Shown here piece by piece: positions 1 to 6,365 of a DNA stretch of 7,531 bases (positions are counted from its first letter, which is position 1; each line of letters begins with the position of its first letter). A model generated the notes under the pieces. The model was not told the origin of the DNA. It did no database searches and saw only the letters and a program-made list of their open reading frames with translations. A program made the translations under genes and the position numbers. Source of the stretch: an uncultured Robiginitomaculum sp. (GTDB taxonomy: Bacteria; Pseudomonadota; Alphaproteobacteria; Caulobacterales; Maricaulaceae); assembly GCA_938003555.1 (NCBI GenBank), contig CALKXN010000261.1, positions 1 through 7,531 on the forward strand, written 5' to 3'.

Positions 1-357
1 ATCAAGCCTGCTGTACTCGGCGCGATTATGGATTTCTATGTCGCAGGCGGCGATGTTCTGTCCGGTGATATGGCCGCGGCGGCGGAGTCTGTGGATGAGC
101 AAGACTATGAAGGCGAAACGCTGGAAATCGTCGAGCAAATCAAAGAAATTATCGAATTGCGCGTTCGCCCCGCTGTGGCCCAAGATGGCGGCGATATTGT
201 TTTTCGCCATTTCAATGATCAAGACGGCGCAGTTTATCTGGAAATGCGCGGCGCCTGCGCCGGTTGCCCCAGCAGTTCCATGACGCTGAAATCCGGTATT
301 GAAAACCTGCTCAAGCATTATGTCCCCGAAGTGACCCGCGTTGAGCAAGCTGTTTAA
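1..357 (+). CDS. NifU family (Nfu-type) iron-sulfur cluster carrier, 3' part (5' end outside window)
   Basis: The frame is open from base 1, so the gene starts before the window; 118 residues are visible. The first visible residues (IKPAVLGAIMDFY) match the end of the NFU_N domain, so the ATG at 28 is internal. After an acidic linker comes the C-terminal NifU domain, with an AQDGGDI segment and the motif GACAGCPSSSMTL. Its two cysteines, CxxC at bases 256-267, are the ligands that in this family hold a bridging [4Fe-4S] cluster between two subunits. Nfu proteins carry assembled clusters to cytosolic apoproteins. The stop is 7 bases before tsaB on the same strand, which suggests one transcript with tsaB-rimI-fur. 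The domain order resembles mitochondrial NFU1 and common alphaproteobacterial Nfu proteins. Family assignment is secure; the client proteins cannot be read from sequence. Confidence 0.93.
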   Translation: MKPAVLGAIMDFYVAGGDVLSGDMAAAAESVDEQDYEGETLEIVEQIKEIIELRVRPAVAQDGGDIVFRHFNDQDGAVYLEMRGACAGCPSSSMTLKSGIENLLKHYVPEVTRVEQAV

Positions 358-364
358 ATAATTC

Positions 365-994
365 ATGATTGTTTTAGGACTGGATACAACGGGCAAAGAG
401 TGTAGCGCTGCGCTGGTCAGTCATGACAAGCTGCTGGCTTATCGCCGCAAGAAAATTGGGCGTGGCCATGCCGAGCATCTTGGCCCGCAAGTTCAAGATA
501 TTTTATCGACGGCAAATATCAAGCCTAACCAAATTGATCGTATTGCCGTCTGCGCCGGACCGGGAAGTTTCACGGGACTACGCGTTGCGCTCGCCTTTGC
601 CAAAGGTCTCGCCCTGCCGCATAATATTCCGGTTCTCGGACTATCGGGTTTATTTGTGCGCGCGATGAACGCAAATCCCTCAGCTCAGGGGCAGATCATG
701 GCGGCGCAAGATGTGCGGCGCAAAGAAATATTCTGGCAGATTTTCACAAACGGTTTGGCGACGGGCGCGCCAAAGCTCTCCGCGCTATCGGATGTTCAAT
801 CTGCACTGACCGATAGTATGGATGTCACAGGCAGCGCCGCAGACATGCTGAGCCGCACTGCGGGGGACGATTATATTGATCCCGCCATATTGGCATGGCT
901 AGCCATGGACGCCGCGCCCGCCGATCATCCGCCAACGCCGCTTTATCACCGCCCGCCCGATGCAAAATTGCCGGGCGGAATCACGCCAAAATGA
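365..994 (+). CDS. tsaB: TsaB, tRNA threonylcarbamoyladenosine biosynthesis subunit
   Basis: This 209-residue protein is the non-catalytic partner of TsaD in the complex (with TsaE) that places the threonylcarbamoyl group on A37 of ANN-decoding tRNAs (t6A). It has the ASKHA-fold start MIVLGLDTT, the family hallmark GPGSFTGLR at residues 65-73, an AAQDVRRKEIFW segment near 113-124 and the C-terminal PLYHRPPDAKLP (192-203), typical of TsaB. It is slightly shorter than E. coli TsaB (about 231 residues), but both ends look intact. The ATG follows the nfu stop by 7 bases with no clear Shine-Dalgarno sequence (context TTTAAATAATTC), so translation may be coupled to nfu. Its stop overlaps the rimI start in ATGA. 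A tsaB-rimI pair is very common in bacteria. Confidence 0.95.
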   Translation: MIVLGLDTTGKECSAALVSHDKLLAYRRKKIGRGHAEHLGPQVQDILSTANIKPNQIDRIAVCAGPGSFTGLRVALAFAKGLALPHNIPVLGLSGLFVRAMNANPSAQGQIMAAQDVRRKEIFWQIFTNGLATGAPKLSALSDVQSALTDSMDVTGSAADMLSRTAGDDYIDPAILAWLAMDAAPADHPPTPLYHRPPDAKLPGGITPK

Positions 995-1461
995 GATGCG
1001 CCCCTGCGCGGCCAGAAGACTTGGACGCGATCACCGCCATTCATGCAGCATGTTTCGGGCCCAAAGCGTGGCCGCGCATCGATTTTGAAAATGCGCTCTA
1101 TTCTGAGACAGATCAGTTGACCTGTATCTACAGAAACGGCGTCATTTGCGGATTTAGCCAGATTCGCGGCGACGGCGACAGCGCGGAAATTCTAACCTTT
1201 GGCGTTCATCCAAAACGGCGCGATAAGGGATATGGCGCGGCGTTACTCTGCGCCGCAATGACGCGCGCGCAGGCTTATGGCGCGGCGGAGATTATGCTCG
1301 ATGTGCGCCAAGATAATATTCCCGCCATATCACTCTATCGCCGCGCGGGCTTTACCCGCATTGGCAAACGCAAAAATTATTACAAAGATCTGATTGATAA
1401 GCGCCCCGTCTATACCGACGCCCATGTCTATAAGAAAGAGTTAAACCTCCCTTTACCCTAG
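991..1461 (+). CDS. rimI: RimI-type GNAT N-acetyltransferase (ribosomal protein alanine N-acetyltransferase)
   Basis: The protein has 156 residues from the ATG at 991. The same frame is open back to 895, but those 32 extra residues would lie inside tsaB and resemble no GNAT start, whereas 991 gives the usual ATGA overlap with the tsaB stop. GNAT features are a beta-strand EILTFGVHP (about 66-74), the acetyl-CoA pyrophosphate loop RRDKGYGAAL (76-85, matching R/Q-x-x-G-x-G/A), and the RimI-like DVRQDNIPAISLYRRAGF (104-121) followed by KRKNYY (127-131). RimI transfers acetyl from acetyl-CoA to the N-terminal amine of ribosomal protein S18. The position after tsaB supports RimI over a generic GNAT, although some RimI enzymes may accept other substrates. 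A purine-rich GGGCGGA lies about 11 bases before the start. Confidence 0.93.
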   Translation: MRCAPARPEDLDAITAIHAACFGPKAWPRIDFENALYSETDQLTCIYRNGVICGFSQIRGDGDSAEILTFGVHPKRRDKGYGAALLCAAMTRAQAYGAAEIMLDVRQDNIPAISLYRRAGFTRIGKRKNYYKDLIDKRPVYTDAHVYKKELNLPLP

Positions 1462-1485
1462 CGACCCAAAGCGCTACACGGCCTT

Positions 1486-1896
1486 ATGACCTCATGGATT
1501 GAAAAAAAGTGCGCAGAGCACAATATGCGGATGACCGACCAGCGTAAGATTATTGCGCAGGTTTTATCCGATGCCGAAGATCACCCCGACGCAGAAGAGC
1601 TTTATGCCCGCGCCGAGAAAATCGATCCCAATATTTCACTCGCCACGGTCTATCGCACGGTGCGCCTTTTTGCCGATGCCGGCATTATTGAAACGCATGA
1701 TTTTCGGGATGGCCGCTCGCGTTATGAGCCCGCCCATGACGAGCACCATGATCATTTGATTGATGTCACGACAGGTGACGTAATTGAATTTGTGGATGAC
1801 GAAATCGAAGCGCTGCAAATCAAAATTGCAGAAAAGCTCGGCTATGATTTAGTTGACCATCGCCTTGAATTATACGGTAAGCCAAAAAAGACATAG
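1486..1896 (+). CDS. fur: Fur-family metal-dependent transcriptional regulator (Fur/Mur type)
   Basis: This 136-residue protein has an N-terminal winged helix (recognition region NISLATVYRTVRLF, 49-62) and a C-terminal dimerisation/metal domain. It aligns without gaps to E. coli Fur numbering: the regulatory-site ligands H33, E81, H88 and H90 are present, as are H87, D89, E108 and H125 of the second site. The structural-zinc cysteines C93 and C96 of E. coli are replaced by D93 and T96 (segment LIDVTTG), and the only cysteine is C9. This fits alphaproteobacterial Fur/Mur proteins, which sense iron or manganese; which metal cannot be decided from sequence. The start is supported by the typical N-terminus running into MRMTDQRK. 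It sits 24 bases after rimI, likely in the nfu-tsaB-rimI-fur transcript. I see no convincing Fur box nearby. Confidence 0.93.
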   Translation: MTSWIEKKCAEHNMRMTDQRKIIAQVLSDAEDHPDAEELYARAEKIDPNISLATVYRTVRLFADAGIIETHDFRDGRSRYEPAHDEHHDHLIDVTTGDVIEFVDDEIEALQIKIAEKLGYDLVDHRLELYGKPKKT

Positions 1897-1911
1897 GGCT
1901 GTATCGCTCGC

Positions 1912-1939
1912 CTTGACCTTCGTGGCTTTCTCCCCATCT
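1912..1939 (+). promoter_or_regulatory. Sigma-32 (RpoH) type heat-shock promoter for hslU
   Basis: A -35 element CTTGACC (1912-1918) and a -10 element CCCCATCT (1932-1939) match the known sigma-32 consensus CTTGAA ... CCCCATnT. The gap between the CTTGAC hexamer and CCCCAT is 14 bases, inside the usual range. It lies between the fur stop (1896) and the hslU start (1968), and hslU is a classical heat-shock gene, so motif and context agree. Transcription would be expected to begin about 6-9 bases after the -10 element, near 1945-1948, leaving a leader of roughly 20 bases. The start point is inference. Confidence 0.75.
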
Positions 1940-1964
1940 AAACTCTTAGGTAACATAAGAGTTT
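1940..1964 (+). promoter_or_regulatory. Inverted repeat / hairpin covering the hslU ribosome-binding site
   Basis: Perfect 9-base arms AAACTCTTA (1940-1948) and TAAGAGTTT (1956-1964) flank a 7-base loop (GGTAACA), ending 3 bases before the hslU ATG. The only plausible Shine-Dalgarno sequence, TAAGAG (1956-1961), is inside the 3' arm, so folding would hide it. Only two of nine pairs are G-C, so the stem is weak, as expected for something that melts easily. It could be an RNA element, a DNA operator just downstream of the heat-shock promoter, or chance. There is no free T-run and the stem is AT-rich, so it is a poor intrinsic terminator for fur. Confidence 0.5.
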
Positions 1965-1967
1965 TGC

Positions 1968-3269
1968 ATGACTGATTTTTCCCCGCGTGAAATTGTATCT
2001 GAATTAGACCGCCATATTATCGCCCAGAGCGATGCCAAGCGCGCTGTCGCGATTGCGCTGCGTGGACGCTGGCGTCGCCGCCGCGTCCCGGTTGAGCTTC
2101 GCGATGAAATTACGCCAAAAAATATCCTGCTCATCGGGCCAACGGGTGTGGGGAAAACCGAAATCTCCCGCCGTCTTGCTAAGCTCGCCAATGCGCCCTT
2201 CATTAAAATTGAAGCAACCAAATTTACTGAGGTCGGATATGTTGGCCGCGACGTTGAGCAAATTGTACGCGATCTCGTCGAGGCCTCAATCGCCATGACG
2301 CGAGAGCTGCGCCGCGATGATGTCAAAGCCCAAGCCGAGCAAAATGCCGAAGACCGCATTATTGACGCTCTGGTTGGCGATAGCGCCAGCGAGGCCACGC
2401 GGACAAAGTTTCGCGCGCGTCTGCTCAAAGGTGAGCTCGATGAGACCGAAGTTGAATTGAAACTCGAAGACGCGCCGTCTTTGCCGCAATTTGATATTCC
2501 GGGGCAACCGGGCGGGTCCATGGGCATGATTGATCTGGGCAGTCTTTTTGGCAAAGGGCAGCGCCCGACCAAAACCGTCAAGATGCAGATTAAAGATGCC
2601 TATGAGCCGTTACTGTCCGAAGAGTCTGATAAGTTGCTCGATGATGACGGCATTAAACGCGAAGCCCTCGAGCGCGCAGAAAATGACGGCATCGTCTTTT
2701 TGGATGAGATTGATAAAATCACAGCGCGCAGTGATGCGCGCGGCGCAGGTGTGTCACGCGAAGGCGTGCAGCGTGACCTCCTCCCGTTGATCGAAGGCAC
2801 AACCGTGTCCACAAAATATGGCCCGATCAAAACGGATCATATTTTATTTATTGCCAGCGGCGCATTTCATATCGCCAAACCGTCTGACTTACTCCCCGAA
2901 CTACAAGGCCGCCTGCCAATACGGGTTGAGCTTCGCGCCCTGACCGAAGAAGATTTCGTGCGTATCCTGAAAGAGCCGCAAGCCAGCCTCATCAAACAAT
3001 ATGTCGCCTTGATGAAAACCGAAGGCCTTACCCTGAACTTTACCGATGACGGGATTGCGGAAATTGCGCGCCTATCGGCGCAGATTAATGCAACCGTTGA
3101 AAATATCGGCGCGCGGCGTCTGCATACGGTGATGGAGCGCCTGCTGGATGAAGTAAGTTACACCGCCTCTGACCGTAGCGGCGAAAGCGTTGAGATTGAT
3201 GCCAAATATGTGCGCGACAAAGTCGAAGCTTTGGCAGGCGATACAGACCTGTCGAAATTTATTCTGTAA
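1968..3269 (+). CDS. hslU: HslU (ClpY), ATPase/unfoldase subunit of the HslUV protease
   Basis: This 433-residue protein is close to the 443 of E. coli HslU. It is an AAA+ hexamer that unfolds substrates and feeds them to the HslV peptidase in the cytoplasm. Visible are Walker A GPTGVGKT (57-64), the pore-loop motif GYVG (90-93), an inserted I-domain (about 105-235) rich in charged residues, Walker B IVFLDEID (242-249), the [12 protein letters not shown] segment with the probable arginine finger R315, the sensor-2 segment [10 protein letters not shown] (381-390), and the C-terminal tail DLSKFIL, which in this family inserts into HslV. The intact tail implies a partner hslV, yet none is adjacent here. 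Expression is probably driven by the sigma-32-type promoter at 1912-1939. The stop overlaps the convergent gene at 3259 by 11 bases. Confidence 0.97.
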   Translation: MTDFSPREIVSELDRHIIAQSDAKRAVAIALRGRWRRRRVPVELRDEITPKNILLIGPTGVGKTEISRRLAKLANAPFIKIEATKFTEVGYVGRDVEQIVRDLVEASIAMTRELRRDDVKAQAEQNAEDRIIDALVGDSASEATRTKFRARLLKGELDETEVELKLEDAPSLPQFDIPGQPGGSMGMIDLGSLFGKGQRPTKTVKMQIKDAYEPLLSEESDKLLDDDGIKREALERAENDGIVFLDEIDKITARSDARGAGVSREGVQRDLLPLIEGTTVSTKYGPIKTDHILFIASGAFHIAKPSDLLPELQGRLPIRVELRALTEEDFVRILKEPQASLIKQYVALMKTEGLTLNFTDDGIAEIARLSAQINATVENIGARRLHTVMERLLDEVSYTASDRSGESVEIDAKYVRDKVEALAGDTDLSKFIL

Positions 3270-3648
3270 GCGGCGCGATTTGCATGAACGCGCTGCTCTG
3301 TAGCGCGCTGCATGTCTCAACAGCAGAATAGGTTTTCATCTCTGCAAGACGGGTGCGGCGCGTTATTGCGGCCTCATCAGTTTTCACAAAATCCTGCGCC
3401 ATCGCAAAGCGCCGCGCCGTTGCGTCAGGCATTTTGCCGCTCGGCGTGCGAGCACGCAGCAAAGCCGAAGCCATATTCATATCATCATCGCCGCGAAAGG
3501 CTGTGAAAATTGCAGTGATATCTTCGTGCTGAAGCTGGTGATATTCATCACAGAGCGTCTGGGTTTGATTTTCAGATGTGGCGATTGACGGCACAAGAAT
3601 AGCGCCGATCATCACGGCCAGCCCTATAAATCCATATCGTAATTTCAT
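3259..3648 (-). CDS. Small exported protein of unknown function
   Basis: I do not recognise this 129-residue protein. It has a short basic start (MKLR), a hydrophobic stretch (about 6-22) and a plausible signal-peptidase I site near SIATS (21-25), giving a mature periplasmic protein of roughly 105 residues. Two cysteines (C33 and C113) near the two ends of the mature part could form a disulfide. The rest is alanine- and charge-rich and looks helical. I chose the ATG at 3648 because GGAGG lies about 6 bases upstream; an in-frame ATG at 3660 would add four residues but has no such site. It lies 57 bases after the Smr gene on the same strand, probably as the last gene of that cluster. Its last codons overlap the hslU end, tail to tail. 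The signal peptide and dedicated ribosome-binding site argue for a real gene. Confidence 0.75.
   Translation of the reverse strand: MKLRYGFIGLAVMIGAILVPSIATSENQTQTLCDEYHQLQHEDITAIFTAFRGDDDMNMASALLRARTPSGKMPDATARRFAMAQDFVKTDEAAITRRTRLAEMKTYSAVETCSALQSSAFMQIAPLTE
3283..3314. terminator. Possible bidirectional hairpin between convergent hslU and the exported-protein gene
   Basis: CGCGCT (3289-3294) and AGCGCG (3302-3307) form a 6-bp GC-rich stem with a 7-base loop. It is extended outward, across a small internal loop, by CATG (3283-3286) pairing with CATG (3311-3314). It begins 14 bases after the hslU stop and lies inside the 3' coding end of the opposite gene. Neither strand has a T-run directly after it, so it is not a classical intrinsic terminator; it could protect the hslU mRNA 3' end or pause polymerase. 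Confidence 0.35.
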
Positions 3649-3705
3649 CGCGCCCTCCATGCTTGTGCATCAGGGCAGCGATTTGGTTAATTATGCCTTA
3701 ATGAC

Positions 3706-4239
3706 TCAAGTCTTAGGGCGCGCTTTCAGATACACATAATAGGCTCCGGCGCCGCCGTGGCGGATATGAGACTGCGCGTATCGCGAAATCATCGGGCGTA
3801 TATCAGCGCGCGCGAGCCATTCAGGCAAGCGGCGACGTAGCACGCCGCCATGGGTGATGCTGCCTTTTCCTGTCACCACTAAAATACAGCGAGCATGACG
3901 CGCGCGGGCGCGGTGCAGACCCGAGACTAGCGCGCCCAGCGCTTCGTCTTGGGTCATGTCATGCAGGTCAAGCTTCATGTCGACCACGATTTTCCCGCGC
4001 CGCGTTTTGCGATCCATCGCGCGATCAAGCGTCTTGGAGGACGGCGGCATATAAGGCTTAGGCGGCGTTAAAGGCGCAGAGATCATAGACTTATGCAGAC
4101 GCGCCGTAGGCGTCATTGCGGCGACCAGATCATCGCGGCCCTCAGGCACAACTTTATCCGGCGCAGGCCGAACCGTTTTGGCCACGCGCCGCCACACCAT
4201 GGCATCATCAGGCGTTAGATTTTTGTGTTTCTTGGCCAT
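3706..4239 (-). CDS. Smr/MutS2 C-terminal-domain family protein
   Basis: This 177-residue protein has a basic, proline-containing and probably disordered N-terminal half (1-85) and a C-terminal Smr domain (about 86-172). Domain landmarks are LDLHDMTQDEA (90-100), CILVVTGKG (118-126) and HGGAGAYYVYLK (161-172). Stand-alone Smr proteins are related to the nuclease/nicking domain of MutS2; several bind or cut nucleic acid, but the role of this alphaproteobacterial type is not established. The first motif is usually LDLHG; here the glycine is aspartate (D94, codon GAC), while the preceding D-x-H remains. The ATG shares one base with the mltA stop (TAATG) and has no obvious Shine-Dalgarno sequence, so translation is likely coupled to mltA. 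An Smr gene beside mltA is a familiar alphaproteobacterial arrangement. Confidence 0.9.
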   Translation of the reverse strand: MAKKHKNLTPDDAMVWRRVAKTVRPAPDKVVPEGRDDLVAAMTPTARLHKSMISAPLTPPKPYMPPSSKTLDRAMDRKTRRGKIVVDMKLDLHDMTQDEALGALVSGLHRARARHARCILVVTGKGSITHGGVLRRRLPEWLARADIRPMISRYAQSHIRHGGAGAYYVYLKARPKT

Positions 4240-5513
4240 TAATTTGTCGGCATGCGCCGCATGGCGAGACCGATCGGCAAGAGCATTGTAAAACGCGCTT
4301 TATGTTTCATCACGCCCGCGCGGTCCCCCGCGTCAAATCCGGAACCGAAAAATAGGTCGCCCCGCAGCGGGCCTTTAATAGCGCTGCCTGTATCTTGAGC
4401 GCTGACCAAAAGTCCGGCCTCTTGCCCAATATAGTCACCTCCGCTTTGCGGTAATGTCGTATCCAGCCACAATAATGCGCCATAGGGATGATAACGCGGA
4501 TCAATCGCCATAGAGCCCTGCGCTATAAGCGGTACGCCCATAGCCCCGCGCGGCCCTTCGCCTGCGGGAACCGCTTCGGCGGCAAAGAAAATATAGCGCG
4601 GATTTTCATTCATCAGCGCCCGCGTCGCGAGAGGGCCGCTGCGCTGCATCCAAGCCTCAATAGATTGTTTGGACGCTTCGTCTTTGGTCATTTCCCCGCG
4701 GCGGATAAGAACCGCGCCGATGGATTTATAAGGCTTGCTATTATGGGCGGCATAGGCCGCGCGCATTTTCTGTCCATCATCAAATACAATTTGGCCGGAC
4801 CCTTGGATTTGCATGAAAAACACATCAATCGGTTTTCCAAAGGCGATAACAGGCGCAATGGCCGGAGAGATTTTCTCTCGGGATAACGTCTGATTGGCCT
4901 CTTGATAGGGCTTACCTAAAATCGGCTCAGAATAGACCGCGTCGGGGCGGCGGCGTACAGAAATTTCTGGCTCATAATATCCCGTCAGCAAGCCTTCACC
5001 CGTTTCCGATGTCGACAAGGCGACAGGCGTGAAGAATTGCTCGAAAAACAGACGCGCGCCATCGGCGTCATCTTGAACATAATCGGCACTAAAGCAGGCC
5101 GTTTCCCAATCGCGATATTGCCCATATTGCGGCAAGTTCGGATTAAGGAAGGCTTGGGGATCGCGCGAATAGAATTTCTCGCAGGACTTTCGAAACGCCA
5201 AAAGCGCCGGAAGCGGATTTGACGCGCGCCACGCGGCAAGGTTGGAATATCCTGCAGGCAGAGGCACTTCAATGACAGGCTCTACCGGAACGGGCGACGT
5301 GACCGGCTCAGGCGTATATGTTGGCGCAGGCTCTGTGACGACTTCAGGTGTGGGCGTTGGATTCGGCATCGGCACTGGCTGCGTGACCGGATCAATGGGC
5401 GCGGGTTTTGAGGTAATAATCGCTGCCGGATGCGTCGCGGCAGGCTTGTGCGCGCAAGCAGGAACGATCGCCGCAAAGCACAGAACTGCGCAGAGTTTCG
5501 AAAAAGGTGACAT
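4239..5513 (-). CDS. mltA: MltA, membrane-bound lytic murein transglycosylase A (lipoprotein)
   Basis: This 424-residue enzyme cleaves the MurNAc-GlcNAc bond of peptidoglycan to give 1,6-anhydro-MurNAc ends. The N-terminus has a hydrophobic signal ending in VPAC (C20), a plausible though not ideal lipobox, so the mature protein is probably lipidated and outer-membrane anchored. Residues 34-87 are a Pro/Thr/Val/Glu-rich tether. The MltA barrel domain follows, with GEGLLTGYYEPE (172-183) and MQIQGSG (234-240), then the 3D domain VPLIAQGSMAIDPRYHPYG (327-345) and SAQDTGSAIKGPLRGD (371-386). By homology D374 in the AQDTG motif is the catalytic aspartate (D308 of E. coli). It starts 9 bases after the Tim44-like gene and its stop overlaps the Smr start, so all three are probably one transcript. 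E. coli MltA is shorter (about 365 residues); the tether accounts for most of the excess. Confidence 0.95.
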   Translation of the reverse strand: MSPFSKLCAVLCFAAIVPACAHKPAATHPAAIITSKPAPIDPVTQPVPMPNPTPTPEVVTEPAPTYTPEPVTSPVPVEPVIEVPLPAGYSNLAAWRASNPLPALLAFRKSCEKFYSRDPQAFLNPNLPQYGQYRDWETACFSADYVQDDADGARLFFEQFFTPVALSTSETGEGLLTGYYEPEISVRRRPDAVYSEPILGKPYQEANQTLSREKISPAIAPVIAFGKPIDVFFMQIQGSGQIVFDDGQKMRAAYAAHNSKPYKSIGAVLIRRGEMTKDEASKQSIEAWMQRSGPLATRALMNENPRYIFFAAEAVPAGEGPRGAMGVPLIAQGSMAIDPRYHPYGALLWLDTTLPQSGGDYIGQEAGLLVSAQDTGSAIKGPLRGDLFFGSGFDAGDRAGVMKHKARFTMLLPIGLAMRRMPTN

Positions 5514-5522
5514 GAGCGCTCG

Positions 5523-6206
5523 CTAAGTTTTTTTAGCCACGTCCGGCGCGCTGCCGAGTGTATCTTCGCCCTGTTCTTCAACGCTGGCGAGTTTCCAGCC
5601 CGGCTCATTTTGGCCCAGCTCGCGTTCATAGCTCCACACTTCATCAACTGCGCTGATGAAATCCAAATCGCCTTCGACAATATTGCCGTCTTTATCCATG
5701 AGCGCGCTGGACAGCTCCGCAACATAGCGCACATCAATGCGGCCCATATTGCCGTCGCGCTGCGCGCTGACAATCTCTGCCGATTTAAGGCGGGCCATAT
5801 CTGTGGTTTGCGTAAAGCCTTGCGCGTCACGTTCGCGAATGCCTGCGGCGTAGGCCTCATAAACATCATCCGATAAAAGCGGGCGCAGCGCCTCTAAATC
5901 ACCATCTGCGTAATATTCCAAGATCATGGAATAGACCGCTTTCGCGCCATCCAAAAATTGACCTTCGTTAAATCCGCCATCGCCCTGTGCAATCTCGGTC
6001 AGGCCAGCGCCTGCGGGGCCGCCAAAAATCGGCGCCGTCTGCGCTTGAACTTGCTCGGCTTCGCTTTGATCCTGGCCAGAGCCTGCACCAAAGGCATCAT
6101 CCAAAAACTTCTTATCCGGCGACTCCCCGACTTCTTTGCCAAGAACGGCATAGAGCATGGCGCAGATAGCAAAGGCGATTGCGGCATAGATCATTACTTC
6201 AGTCAT
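5523..6206 (-). CDS. Tim44/TimA-family putative adaptor protein, inner-membrane anchored
   Basis: This 227-residue protein has one N-terminal membrane segment (about residues 5-22, MIYAAIAFAICAMLYAVL) with no cleavage site, a low-complexity Gln/Ala/Gly linker (40-75), and a C-terminal Tim44-like domain (about 80-212) ending in the typical DEVWSYERELGQ...PGWKLASVEE. Bacterial relatives of mitochondrial Tim44 (TimA) are known as inner-membrane-associated proteins of unclear function; the mitochondrial protein tethers Hsp70 to the import channel. The ATG at 6206 is chosen because GGAG lies 6 bases upstream (GGAGCTCCGCATG); an upstream in-frame TTG at 6218 overlaps that site and is less likely. 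It is the first gene of the minus-strand cluster with mltA and the Smr gene, and is divergent from secB. Neighbourhood with mltA and secB suggests an envelope or export link, which is inference. Confidence 0.9.
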   Translation of the reverse strand: MTEVMIYAAIAFAICAMLYAVLGKEVGESPDKKFLDDAFGAGSGQDQSEAEQVQAQTAPIFGGPAGAGLTEIAQGDGGFNEGQFLDGAKAVYSMILEYYADGDLEALRPLLSDDVYEAYAAGIRERDAQGFTQTTDMARLKSAEIVSAQRDGNMGRIDVRYVAELSSALMDKDGNIVEGDLDFISAVDEVWSYERELGQNEPGWKLASVEEQGEDTLGSAPDVAKKT

Positions 6207-6365
6207 GCGGAGCTCCAAATAGGTGTTATAGTGTAGGTAGCCTATTTACGCTTAACTTCAAGTTACCGATTGCCGCAAATAGCTGACACGCTGTACTGGC
6301 ATTGCGCGGTCATAATCCCCATGTTAGGCGCAAGCAAAACACACACCCAAGATAAAGAGACTAAA
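6207..6365. promoter_or_regulatory. Divergent promoter region between the Tim44-like gene and secB, with two dyads
   Basis: This 159-base gap must hold promoters for both directions. On the minus strand TATAAC (6230-6225) is a possible -10 for the Tim44-like gene, with no good -35 at ideal spacing. It sits within a perfect inverted repeat, AAATAGG (6217-6223) and CCTATTT (6241-6247), separated by 17 bases. A second dyad, TAACTT-C-AAGTTA, spans 6253-6265. On the plus strand CATAAT (6311-6316) is a possible secB -10, again without a clear -35. That promoters are here follows from the layout; the exact elements are uncertain. Confidence 0.45.

Noticed and set aside
895..990. Possible 32-residue N-terminal extension of RimI
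   Set aside because: It overlaps the end of tsaB in another frame, resembles no GNAT N-terminus, and the ATG at 991 gives the standard ATGA overlap.
1946..2581. 211-codon minus-strand open frame across the hslU start
   Set aside because: It lies antisense to conserved hslU coding sequence, is Ser/Arg-rich as expected of an antisense frame, and has no recognisable domain.
4488..4886. 132-codon plus-strand open frame inside mltA
   Set aside because: It is antisense to conserved MltA core motifs, with no domain or ribosome-binding site; a coding shadow.
5282..5869. 195-codon minus-strand open frame spanning the junction of mltA and the Tim44-like gene
   Set aside because: It is an out-of-frame shadow, Arg/Ser/Pro-rich and without family features; both genes in the other frames are clearly real.
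6317..6324. CCCCATGT upstream of secB as a second sigma-32 -10 element
   Set aside because: The bases at the right distance upstream (CTGGCAT) are a poor -35 match, so only half a promoter is present.
6270..6365. Upstream TTG start for secB
   Set aside because: It has no ribosome-binding site and adds residues unlike any SecB; the ATG at 6366 has AAAGAGA upstream.
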